From positions 31,799,869 to 31,863,868 of the forward strand of contig CM069438.1 of NCBI GenBank assembly GCA_035610365.1: a stretch of 64,000 bases of DNA. Reading direction: 5' to 3'. Below, one piece after another: positions 12,676-23,081 of this stretch. The notes beneath the pieces are model-generated. The model did not search any database and had not been told where the DNA came from. It was given only the letters and a program-made list of their open reading frames with translations. How positions within the stretch are numbered: the stretch's first letter is position 1; each line of letters opens with the position of its first letter. This DNA is from Aquatica leii (Eukaryota > Arthropoda > Insecta > Coleoptera > Lampyridae). Made by a program: the position numbers and the translations under genes.

Positions 12676-13372
12676 ACGCACTTTATTTAGATTATAGACG
12701 ACTTTTTGCTTAGATCGCGTCGTAATGGAGCACTCGGACTTTATAGGTTTAGTCGTACTTTTTTTCGTTATCGCACGGCTGACTTTATCATTACCGAGAG
12801 AAAGTGTTTGTGTCTTGGTGACTTTGTTACTGTCCTATAAAACTCCAAGTGCCCGTTTTCACCTGACAACGCTTAAGGTAGATAAATCGAACAACACAAG
12901 TCTAACGAGTATGTTTACTGCAACGGCAGCATAAAAAGAATAAAAGCACAATGACAAAAAGAAATACACAGCAAATAATAATTCGCAACCAATATCACAA
13001 TAAAGCTTAAGAAAACTTTAAATTAGGCAACGTCAGTCAAGAATGGGTTAACGATGCATTCAGTAAATTAGAGTTGGTAAATACGATATGCGATTAGCTA
13101 ACAGCATATCCAGAAAACTTACTTAAAATTGTTGAAAATTAAACGAATAAGTATTACAAATAAGCTGCTAAAATTTAATTTAATGATTACTACAAAAGTG
13201 CGCTAAGCTTCCAAAACAAATATATACCAAATGCTGTTTTAAATCAGAAAGCGTGCCACTAGACTTAAATGCTGACAAACGGAATAAAAAACTCAAGTAA
13301 GGATAAACGAAATCCAGAAGCAAAAGAGATAATCTTATAAAAAACGTACCAATATAAAAAATCTGACTAATG

Positions 13373-13389
13373 CCCCACGTTTGGCGCCA
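13373..13389 (-). other. Primer binding site remnant (tRNA-Lys type)
   Basis: The plus strand matches the 3' end of an insect tRNA-Lys (core CCCACGTTGGGCGCCA) with one change, so it is a minus-strand primer site. Confidence 0.55.
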
Positions 13390-14731
13390 AAAAAAAGCAA
13401 CAACTTAAAACTTAGCTGAGTGTGTAGTAAGTGAATAACTAATAAAGTTCAGTTTGTCTTCAACGTGCCGATTGTAAATTAATTTTAAAAAAGCGTCAAA
13501 ACGGGGAGACACAAAACTTCAGGTGTTCGTTTTCACCTGACAACGCTTAAGGTAGATAAATCGAACAACACAAGTCTAACAACGAGCAGCGGCGACGTAA
13601 AAATAATAAAAACACAAACATAAAAAGAAATACACAACAAATAATAGTTCGCAACTAATATCACAAGAAAGCTAGTTTTAGGAAATCTTTAAATTAGACA
13701 ACGTCAATCAAGAATTAGTTAACATTGCATTCAGTAAATTAGAGTTGGTAAATACAATATGCGGTTAGCTAACGGCATATCCAGAATAATTATTTAAAAT
13801 TGCTGAAAATTAAACGAATAAGTATTACAAATAAGCTGCTAAAATTTAATTTGATGATTACTACAAAAAGTGCGCTAAGTTTCCAAAAGTCGTTAAGTTA
13901 TATTTAACAGGCGTGTTAGTTAAAATTAAGAACAGAAATTTTGACATGCACCAAAGACAGAACCTTAAGATCCGAAACAAACCTAAAAACAATAAAACTA
14001 AAAAAAAACGTAAACAAAAGATGACTTCCCAGCTCACTAAGTATTACCAATCGGATGTGTCTAAAAATTGCATAAAACGGAATTATACTGCCAAGAACCA
14101 AAGAAACTCCAAAATCGAGAGTAAACAAAACGTAAATTTAGAAAAAAATAGTCAATACAAAAACTAAGACAATTGTGACAAACAGTTGTCTACAAACCGT
14201 ATGAGATTCTTCCATCAAAGAAACCCAACAGACTCTAAAAATCTAAGAAAAACAAAACAAAAAAGAATTTTAAACAAAAAGATACTGATTAATAAAGTCG
14301 GACTACCTAAATGGCAGAGAAACAAATCAGCAAAAGTCACAACTACAAATTCACAAAATACCAAACACTACATGAGTTAAAGAGCATAAAAGACAGAAAA
14401 ATAAAGAGTAAGAAACACAAGATAGAAAGAAAAAACACAGACAGAAAAAAATAATCCCGGTTTCACTATTCTTTCATAAAAAAACGAAAAAAACACCACA
14501 CGGTGCTCATTAAATCACCTAAAATATTCAAAAAAAGAAAAAGAAAGGGAAGACGAAAGATATCACAGTTAGCCATTGAACAAATATATAACAAATGCTG
14601 TTTCAAATCAGAAAGCATGCCACAAGACTTAAATGCTGACAAACGAAATAGAAAACTTAAGTAAAGAAAAACAAAATCCAAAAGCAAAAAAGATAATCTT
14701 ATAAAAGACCAATATAAAAAGTCTGACTAAT

Positions 14732-14749
14732 CCCCCACGTTACGCGCCA
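14732..14749 (-). other. Primer binding site remnant (tRNA-Lys type)
   Basis: Second copy of the same site, with two changes in the GGGCG part. Confidence 0.5.
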
Positions 14750-14934
14750 AAAACGTGTTACAGTAAAATGTAAATTTTGTACTAGGCTGAAGTGCGATCA
14801 CTTACCGACAACCACAGTTAGCCCTAAAACAAATGTATACCAAATGCAGAATAAAAAACTTAAAAAAAAACAAAAACCAACGCAAAAGAGAGAATCTTAT
14901 AAAAGACGTACCAATATAAAGAAGACGACTAATG

Positions 14935-14951
14935 CTCTACGTTGGGCGCCA
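14935..14951 (-). other. Primer binding site remnant (tRNA-Lys type)
   Basis: Third copy; it retains ACGTTGGGCGCCA intact. Confidence 0.55.
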
Positions 14952-15079
14952 AAAAGATGTTAAGTTAACCAAAAATTGAAAAGTTTGCCTCTTGGTATTA
15001 ATACTTTAGTTACCGATCAAAGTAATGATCCCTTCATATAGGAGAAAACAAGCAATTACTAATACAGTTAATGTGCGAC

Positions 15080-15110
15080 GTTTCGTGCTTATAAATTAGC
15101 ACTTTATCAA
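15080..15110 (-). ncRNA. Degenerate hammerhead-like core
   Basis: On the minus strand a TTGATAA box (15104-15110) is followed by a 5-bp hairpin (arms at 15098-15102 and 15085-15089) and an intact GAAAC box (15080-15084). The layout is that of a hammerhead core around stem II. Box 1 departs from CTGATGA at two positions, and one extra A separates it from the hairpin. I expect it to be inactive. It resembles the boxes at 32485, 42233 and 55304. Confidence 0.3.
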
Positions 15111-15584
15111 GCTCCACTGAGTGAAATGAATAACTATTATGATTAAATGGCATATTAACTGTAACAAACCGTTACAAATGTTTAAGTTAAAATGTTTATA
15201 AGTTCTATAAGTTAGTTTATTTGTAGGATTATTTTTGAATTGTTTATATAAAGGAAACTGTTATTTATTTATTGTAGTTAAGACTGATTTATTTTAATTA
15301 AGTTTGTTATTCGTATTCGTTGGTAAATAAATGTACAAAGGGGATTTCCGCCGAGTACCGAATGCGCATCCAAGTTTGCGCTAACCCCGCTTACAGACGC
15401 TTTATCCTGCCATCCGCGCTTAGAACCGTGTTCCTTCTTCCGAACGTCAGCAATAAATTCGATACCCCGACGCAGGAACGGGAGTTTCAGTTGGAGCTCA
15501 AACCAAAGAGGATTCCGAGGTTCCTGTTTATTAACCTAACCTCCGGGGAGATATTGCTCTTCCCTACTACATCCTTTACCGGGC

Positions 15585-15892
15585 GTCGTATTCGTAGTGT
15601 TTGCCTTTGGCCTGCGAACACGCCGTCAACACGACGTATCCGTAATGTTTGGCTTTGGCCTGCGGATACGCCGTTCTCCATCCAATACCAAGCGTCGTAT
15701 TCGTAGTGTTTGGCTTTGGCTTGCGAATACTCCGTCAACACACCTTCTCCGTAGTGTTTGGCTTTGACCTGCGGATACGCCTTCCTCCATCCATTACCGA
15801 GCGTCGTATTCGTAGTGTTTGGCTTTGGCCTGCGAATACGCCGTCAACACGTCGTCTCCGTAGTGTTTGGCTTTGGCCTGCGGATACGCCTT
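15585..15892 (+). repeat. 109-bp tandem repeat of two alternating hairpins
   Basis: Three units of 109 bp start at 15587, 15696 and 15805. Each unit has two dyads around the shared loop GTTTGGCTTTGGCCTG. Type 1 has arms CGTATTCG and CGAATACG; type 2 has arms CGTATCCG and CGGATACG. The types alternate 1-2-1-2-1-2. The T-A to C-G change between types is matched in both arms. Type 1 arms are perfect in units 2 and 3, and type 2 arms are perfect in unit 1; the others carry one to three mismatches. The array is far more GC-rich than its surroundings and leaves long open frames on both strands, which are side effects of the repeat. Confidence 0.8.
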
Positions 15893-16283
15893 TCGATAAC
15901 TTCCCGAACTCCCATCGCCTTCACCCAAGCTTTGAACCCGAGTAACCCTATGTACCGATCCAACGGAGGTTGAGACCCTATTGCATGCTTGTTTGCTTGG
16001 TCACCGACGTCACCGCTTGTCGAACGCACGCTAATCAATCATTGGTTTATAGATCACCTTCCGCTTGCTCGGTTGTAACCGCCGCTTCTGTTCTGGTCGA
16101 ATGTCCCGCTCATTAATTGTTTATTTTGAGAATAAATAAAGTTATTTTTATTTACTTATTGTGTATTTTATTTTTGTCGCCTCGCTCCGCTTTTAGGTCC
16201 GCTTTAAGCCCTGGACAACCGTGTCTTCACTGCTATTACCCGGACAACACCGTCGAACAGGAGAGTAAACTCCTCAAACAAAT

Positions 16284-16298
16284 CTGGCGCCCGAGAAC
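16284..16298 (+). other. Primer binding site of family B, plus copy
   Basis: TGGCGCCCGAGAACC directly after the LTR-like block; the inverted copy has TGGCGCCGAAAACC at 17248-17261. Confidence 0.45.
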
Positions 16299-16499
16299 CG
16301 TACCGTTCACTAGCTGTCTATTTCAACTAAGCAGTTCAATCCGGAGTAAGCGTCACATAAGAAATTAGTTTTAAACACTTAAGAACACGACATCACATTA
16401 CGAGAAACGCACGAAACGTCGCAAGTAAACTGGACTAGTCATTCTTTGTTTCTTTCTATATGAAAGAATATTAATTTGATAGGTAACTAAAATAAATAG

Positions 16500-17150
16500 G
16501 AAATTTTGTACTAAGCTAAAGTGCGATCACTTGCCGATAATTTAATCACCTCAAAAAAAGCAGCGTGAGTAATTAATAAAGTTCAGTCTGTCTTCAATGT
16601 GCCAATTGTTATTTAATTTAAAAAGAACGTCAAAACAGGGAAAAAAAACTCCAAGTATCCGTTTTCACCGGACAACGCTTAAGGTAGATAAATCAAACAA
16701 CACAAGTCTAACAACGAGCTGCGGCGACATAAAAATAATAAAAACACAATCAAAAAAAAGAAATACACAACAAATAATGGTTCTCAACCAATATTACACT
16801 AAAGCTAGTCTTAAGAAATCTTTAAATTAGACAACACTTCGTACACGTAAGTCAATAATGGCTTAACGTTGCATTCAGTAAACTAGAGTTGGTAAATAGA
16901 AACAATTAAATTATCACAAAACTACAGTAATCACACAATAAGAAACAAAGCGCACCATTATAACGTCATAGATAAGTACGGAAAAAAGATTGTGTAAGTT
17001 AATAGTGATAACAAGCGTATATGTCTAGTCGTTCGTGAATACGACATCAAAACAAGTAATTAAATATAAAAAAAGATGTTTTTAGTATGCGATTAGCTCA
17101 TAGCATATCCAAAACACCCCCCTAAAATTGCTGAAAAGTAAGCGGATAAG
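16500..17150 (-). mobile_element. Family A LTR-element fragment
   Basis: Shares several blocks with 12840-14960: the GTGCGATCACTT block (also near 14791), the AATAAAGTTCAGT block (also near 13442), the CGCTTAAGGTAGATAAATC block and the GCGATTAGCT block (also near 13090). It fills the gap between the two inverted family B LTRs. Confidence 0.5.
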
Positions 17151-17246
17151 TTTTTTTAGCATACCAACTGCATACTACCCATATAGCATAATTACGTACT
17201 AGGTATAAGCAGCGACTGATCTGAAATAGAAAGTTAAGGGACTGTA

Positions 17247-17860
17247 CGGTTTTCGGCGCCAGATTTGTTAAACGGTGTTGTCCGGGTAACTGCAGCAAAG
17301 ACATGGTTGTTCAGGGTTTCGAGCGGTCCTAAAAACGGAGGTAGGCAACAAGAGTAAAAGTCGGTGGTAGATAAAACAACTTTATTTTACTCTTTAACAC
17401 AGAACGGTAGTTTCGAAGAGCTAATCAAAGAGACGAGACGAAAACCAGTCAAGTGTAAAATGAACAATAAAAATAATGACGATTAAGCGTGTATTTGGCA
17501 AGCGGCAACGTCGGTGACCAAGCAAGCATGCAGTAACGGTATCAACCTCCGTTGGATCGGTGGGAGGGATTACTTCTGGTTTGGATAATCGGTAAAGAGA
17601 CGAGCTTTAGAGTGTAGCAAGTACACATGTAAAAATCTTTTAACACGCCACTTGATCCTAGTGTTGACTGTGTATTATGCAGGCCAAAGACCCACACTAC
17701 GATTACGACGCCCGGTAAGAAATACAGTGGAACAAGTAGCCGTGCAAAAATTTCTTTACACGTTACTTGAAACTGGTGTTGACGGCGTATTGTGCAGGCT
17801 TAAGCCCGACACTACGAATATGACGCCAGTAAGGAGGGTTAAGTAGGGTAGACGGGGGGG
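17247..17860 (-). mobile_element. LTR of retroelement family B, minus orientation
   Basis: Inverted and more decayed copy of 15560-16298. Two hairpin-array units are recognisable near 17663-17720 and 17776-17832, but their arms no longer pair well. The primer-site side faces left, so the two family B copies face each other across about 950 bp. Confidence 0.55.
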
Positions 17861-17869
17861 CGGTATTTT

Positions 17870-20120
17870 TGTAGAGTTTCAGTTAATATACTTAAAACGG
17901 CCTACTTCTCTAATTCAACTGGCTGTTCTCGGACCCCGGATTCTCTTTTGGATTCAGCTCGAACTGGAACTAGTCTTTTGTCGTTGCATTCCCAAACCTA
18001 GAAAGAATGATCTCGTCAATTTTTGTACCGTTCGATAACTTTGTTATCAGAACTTTACTTATTAAAAAGATTTATGACGCCATTTCGCTACATTTTTAAC
18101 TAGGCGCCACTCCTCGTACTAATAAAGATCCTCAGCTTTGAGATACCAAAAGTACACCCACTATGAAACAAATAGCATAGAGCCAAAAAAGCGTTCAAGA
18201 ACAACAAGTGTACATATATATTTCTATCCAATAATGACATGTACTATCACTAAGATTATTTGAACCGAAATCACTTTTTGGTTGTGAAAGAAATTAAGGA
18301 TTTTAATAACAAATAGAATTATGAGCAATCACCACAAGCTTCGAACTTAATTGATCAATATTTAACTTACATGCAGTCGTGACACATTAATCGAGCAATA
18401 TAATTACCAGCACCGCTTAAAGAAAGCACTAAAAACTTACCCCACTGAAGTTTCTTGCTAGCGAGTAATAAACGTTCACTTTTTTTAATGTGTTTATAGA
18501 CAAAAATAAGCGTAGTAGGTAAGCTTACTTACGGAGTTATGTGCCTAAGTTTGGCTTTGATTAACTCAAAACAATCAAAGAAACTTGACTGGTATTACGT
18601 CAGCCTAGGTACGATTACGATTACGATGTTTTAAATTTACGACTAAAATTTAAAAAATTGAGTATGATCTACGATACGGTGAATTCAAATTAAAATTTAA
18701 TTTAATCCTGCCAGAATTCCCCAAAATTCTTCCACAGCATTGTTGCTAAAAGTATAAAAAGAATCGGAAACCGTTTTGACAAATCAAACTCATAAAAATT
18801 TCTTCGGACGAATTTTGATGTTTTAATTCTTTTTTCTACACTTTCTATTTTTATAAATCTAAACACAGTTATACACTCGCATAAAGAATCAACAGACCTT
18901 TGAGGGTCACTCGACCACCTTACCATAATTTTTGTTGGGGGTTGTTTAGAGCTAGGAGGTTGACCTAACTCCCGCCTTAGTTAATCTAGAGGGTGGCTTT
19001 TATGGCGATAAAAAAATGAATAAAACTAATTTGGCCGTGCTATTGCATAAAGAATTGAAAGACGTTTCAAATGAGGGATCGCTCGATTCCCTTTCTCTAT
19101 TTAAATTCTTGAGTTAGGGGTTGCTGGGGCTAGGGAGTTAGTGTGTCAATGTCCAGTTTGACATCAAATTTGTCCCCCAAAAGTCAAAAATCGATTTGTC
19201 CAAGCGTTTTTTTTTATAAACTTGTATAAGTGTCCCAAAACAAGCGCCTCTTTTTCATTGGCTCACCCTGTATAGAAAGACTTCTTTTATGAAAAGAAAT
19301 TAACGTCTCGTAATCATTGACATCAATGAGCGTTAGCTCTAAGAGTTTTAAATATTGCAAACGAAAATAATGCGATTCTTGAATGGTTTGGCACTTACGG
19401 CAGACTAAGCATGTAAGAGAGAATGCGATATGACACCATATGGATTTTAAAAACCCAAAATTTTTCCGTTTGATTGCAAAAACGTCTTTAAAGCACACGA
19501 GTTTTTTGCAATTAAAATACAGAAATAAAAATGTTATGTCAGTGTTCGAGCTTCAAACTGTACAGAAACAAGATATCAGGTTTTGGTAAGCTTGTTATAT
19601 TTAAAATGTTACTTATTTTTGAGAACCTAGAAAATTATTTTACATACAGTGAGCTCGTTAAGTATGGAATTCAATGTTTCCTAAATGTTAAATTTTGAGG
19701 AAATTTTTTGAGACACGTCAATTTGATATGTTTAAGCCAAGGTATTTAAACGTCACTTTTTTCTGCCATTAACATTTTTTGCTCGTATTTTGTTTCTGAG
19801 GTATGACGCCAAAGGCATTTTTTTAAATGGCAACTTATATTTTTTTCCAACAGATTTTGATGGAGTTCATTTTTCTGAGCACGAGAATGTCAAAAAATGT
19901 GATCTTGGAGAGAAATATTTCCGAGATATTCAGTTCCAAAGTTTCAAAAAGATAAGTAAAAGATAAAACTAATTATTAAGGAAGCACTGGAAAAAACAAA
20001 CAGTTTTGACAGTTATTAGGATTTTGCACTTGTTTCTCAAAAATTTATATTGTATTTTTCTGATTAATTATTGCTTTAATAGTATTTCAAATTCATTTTT
20101 GTTTACGCAACTATTTAAAA
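17870..20120. other. Gene-free stretch
   Basis: No supportable gene. The minus-strand frames at 18702-18926 and 19214-19498 have no recognisable motif, start context or splice partner. This may be old repeat, since the sequence is complex rather than simple, but nothing identifies it. Confidence 0.45.
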
Positions 20121-20903
20121 ATGATCCGTGGTTTCACTGAAAGGGAAAGAATAGAAATTTTGATGAAGATCGGTTACGAAGACTGAGTTCGCACACAAGT
20201 TGAAGTTTGCCGTTTATTTAATAACAACACCGATAACAAGATCGAGCAAAAAATTTTTGGAAGTAGACAATGTGAAGGATCGCCCTAAAATGGGTCGCCC
20301 AACAGTCCAGGAAGATGATAAATTAAACGTATTCGAGTTGTAAGTAAATCTTCATTTATCTACCCGCCAAGTGACATCAGACAAAGAAATAGTACAAAGT
20401 TTCGTCTTAAAATATTTGATGTTGGTAAAATGGCACACATATTAAGTAGTTTTTGTTCAATTTGTTTAAGAACTAAACCAAGATGATCTTGAGCGCAAGT
20501 TAGAGTTTTGCAAAACCATGTTTCAACGCCTGAATAGTGATGTTATTAAGAAATATTGTGTTTTCTAACAAAGCTACTTTTTATCTCGACGGCACAGTAA
20601 ATCAGCAAAACTGTAGACATTGGTTTCCTGAAAATCAACATTGAAGAATGGACTCATAGTCAGTTTCACAAAAAATTACGTTTGGCTGGCATTGTAGGTA
20701 ACCGTATCTTAGATTCATTTTTCTTTGAGAGCGCATTGCCAAGTGAAAGATACCTTAAATTCTTAAGAGACGAATTAGTTCCTGCACTTGCATTACTTTA
20801 CCCAAATAAAGAAGATCTAAATGTGCCCAATAACACGATATGGTACCAACAAGATAGCGCGTCACCTCATTTAGCGAGAATATTTAAACCAAGTATTTGC
20901 TAA
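20121..20903 (+). pseudogene. Mariner-like transposase remnant
   Basis: The start reads MIRGFTERERIEILMKIGYED and RTQVEVCRLFNNN, a helix-turn-helix domain of the kind found at the N-terminus of one insect mariner group. MGRPTVQEDD follows. After a gap come VGNRILDSFFFESALPSERY and IWYQQDSASPHLAR, the catalytic-core region around the second acidic residue (QQDGAPPH in intact copies). A stop in the first line (TGA near 20185), frameshifts and missing segments kill it. No inverted ends were found. Confidence 0.75.
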
Positions 20904-22248
20904 CTAAATGGTTCAGTTGTAGGAGATCTATCGCATATGTTACGTGCATACATTTCATAACGTAATACCCTGTATATTCATTATCTTAAAGATCGATTTT
21001 TATTTTCGACGCTCTCTAGGGAGTTTAGTTTTACTTCATTTCCTGTCAAGACGTCAAACCGTCAATTACTTAAAATCGTGCTTATGATAGTATAACTTCT
21101 TAATCTTATAGCATTGGCGTTTATAGAAATCAAAATATAATTTGAAAACGCATTCATCACAGGGTAAGCTTCTTCTATTAGTTTTTAGGATTTTTTGGTA
21201 ATTTCCTTCTTAATTTGATAGCACGTCCTGTCACGTGTTGGCTGCATGTTTCGATGTATTATTTATCGATGAAGGGTTAATATCGACCATTACCTTTATG
21301 GAACGAGTATAATTCTAGAAGGCCTACGTTCAAACTAAAAACGAAGTCTCGACAAAAACTTTTCTCCGAGATACTCTTTATGCGTCAGTTGATTGCGATA
21401 TCAACTTTTACTTAACGTGTGCAACAGCATTCGATAATTGGGTTTTTATGTCTAATTTCTTTTACAACTAATGAACAATTTTGTAGATTTTTGTTTTCGT
21501 GAGTCATTGTGTTGACACGATTTGCTATTCATTAATATTTTAGACCGACTCAACGAGGAAAATGTTTTCTTCGGGCAAGTATTAGATTGTGGGTAAGTTT
21601 TATTTAATGACTTCGCTGTCAGAAAGGTCTCACAAAATTTTGCTTATTCTAACTTACGCAATTACATTAATTGTTTCAATATCATTGAGGTATTTTCATT
21701 AATTATTTTGTGTATCGCATGCTGTGAACTATAGATATTCGTCATGTCATTATTTTGCTATCGACACCCTATGCGTAAGCCTATGTATTGTGTGTTGCCA
21801 ATACTTCCGGAATTTATGGAGTGAATAATGTATTACAAGGAGTTACGTTTTGGCGGTGAAAGAGAAAGGTTGTACAGATACTTTAATTTATTAAATTTAA
21901 AATAACGCGTTTCAATGGTAGTTAAACTAAAGTAAAAATTTTTTCAAACGTAGATAAACATTAGTGCATTTAAAACGTAGTCGTTTGATTACGACATAAG
22001 GTGCGGCGTGCAGATTAGATACTATTACAATCAAGGTGGATTTTCCGGGGTATATATTTTGCATTTATTTTTTTTTAAAGTTGTGGATTTTTATACAATT
22101 TTTTTTGGTGATTTAAATTTAATTTAATTAATATTTCGTTAAGTCATAAGATACGTGGGTTTTTTTTGTTTTTATTTTTTTGGTGATTTAATATAATTAA
22201 CATTTCGTTATTCAAAATTAGTGTAAAGTTTAAAGGAGAAGGGAAATT
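20904..22248. other. Gene-free stretch before the LINE
   Basis: I see nothing supportable. The last ~200 bp are AT-rich with long T runs and probably include the 5' leader of the LINE that follows. Confidence 0.45.
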
Positions 22249-23019
22249 ATGTCGGATTCCGAGGAAAGGTGGTCAGAAAGAAAAAGAATAAAAAGGCAAG
22301 CTACGGTGGAGGAGGTGTTTAGGAAGAGCACCAAAGTAAGGAAATCACCGATAGCGGAAGGAAAAGAGAGGAAAGATGGGGAGTTAGTGGAAATGTGTAA
22401 AGAACTGTTAAAGGAGGTAAAGAGAAAGGAACAAATTAAGATGGGTAAGAAGTTGGAAGAGAATAATAAAGAGGTAAAGGAGATGAAAGAAGAATTAAGA
22501 AAGTCAAATGAAGAATGGAAAAGGAAATTTGAAGAAATGGGTGAAAAGTATAGAAAGTTGGAGGCCAGATTGGAGAAGATAGAAAGAAGCTGGGAAAAAA
22601 CCGAAAAGGAAAAAAGCAGAGCAAACATAATCATAAGAGGTATGGAAGTGAAAGATGGAAAGAAGGAGCAAAAGGAGTAAATGGAAAATTGGATGAATAA
22701 GGATTTAAATATTGAGAAAACAGTGGTAGAAACTAGAAAGTTAGCAGAGCGTGTAATGTTAGTAAGGATAGGTACATTTGAGGATAAGTTAGATGTATGG
22801 AAGCAAAAAAGAAGATTAAGAGGTACGAGCATTTATTTAGACGATGACATGACGAGAAAGGAAATAGATATACAAAAGAAGATAAGATATGAGGCGAGTA
22901 AGATGACGGCAGAGGGGAAAAGGATTAAAATAGGATTCTTGAAAGTGTGGGTGGAAGGCGAAGAAAGATTTTGGGATGAGGAGAGGGGAACTCTAGTGAA
23001 AAAGGGGGCAAAAAACTAA
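22249..23019 (+). pseudogene. LINE ORF1 (coiled-coil RNA-binding protein), one nonsense codon
   Basis: 256 codons in one frame, with a single TAA at 22678-22680 between ...KKEQKE and MENWMNKD. The first half is a highly charged Lys/Glu coiled coil (about residues 45-125) followed by ANIIIRGMEV, the start of an RRM-like fold. The second half has RVMLVRIGTFEDKLDVW and LRGTSIYLDDDMT, typical of LINE ORF1 proteins that coat the element RNA. A base change at one codon is enough to explain the stop, so this copy is not very old. Confidence 0.75.
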
Positions 23020-23081
23020 AAGTTGGGAGAGGGAAGGATGGATCAAATGATGTTGGATTAGCAAGTTTTAAAGAAAAAGAC

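Larger units (their letters stand above)
12840..14960 (-). mobile_element. Rearranged copies of LTR retroelement family A
   Basis: Two offset copies share long blocks. The segment around TTCACCTGACAACGCTTAAG occurs near 12856 and 13532 (and again, one base different, near 16662). The segment at 13218-13389 recurs at about 14578-14749, and its last third again at about 14825-14951. Each of the latter ends at a sequence complementary to a tRNA-Lys 3' end, which reads as a minus-strand primer binding site. The plus strand is strongly A-rich. No gag or pol frame survives. The 13910-14380 part resembles 48670-49430, so these are relatives of the longer family A element at 47.7-51.9 kb. Confidence 0.6.
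15560..16298 (+). mobile_element. LTR of retroelement family B, plus orientation
   Basis: This segment is repeated in inverted orientation at 17247-17860. In both copies the order is the same: hairpin array, a block reading TTGGTCACCGACG, an AATAAA-containing AT-rich block (16130-16170 here), ACCCGGACAACACCG (16239-16253), and finally a primer-site-like TGGCGCC block (TGGCGCCCGAGAACC at 16284-16298). That order is what an LTR followed by a primer binding site would give. The left limit is uncertain. No internal coding region of family B is present in the window. Confidence 0.6.

Noticed and set aside
15320..15973. Overlapping open frames on both strands
   Set aside because: They are produced by the GC-rich hairpin array and repeat its period (WLWPADTP-type words); no start context or splice partner.
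19270..20975. ACCCTGTAT words on both sides of the mariner remnant as possible inverted ends
   Set aside because: Both are in the same orientation and extend to no further similarity, so they are not inverted repeats.
22230..22832. 200-codon minus-strand open frame
   Set aside because: Antisense shadow of the purine-rich LINE ORF1; its product is a Ser/Phe/Leu-rich string with no domain. The same holds for minus frames at 23810-24311, 28287-28718, 29093-29640, 29941-30408 and 31672-32240.
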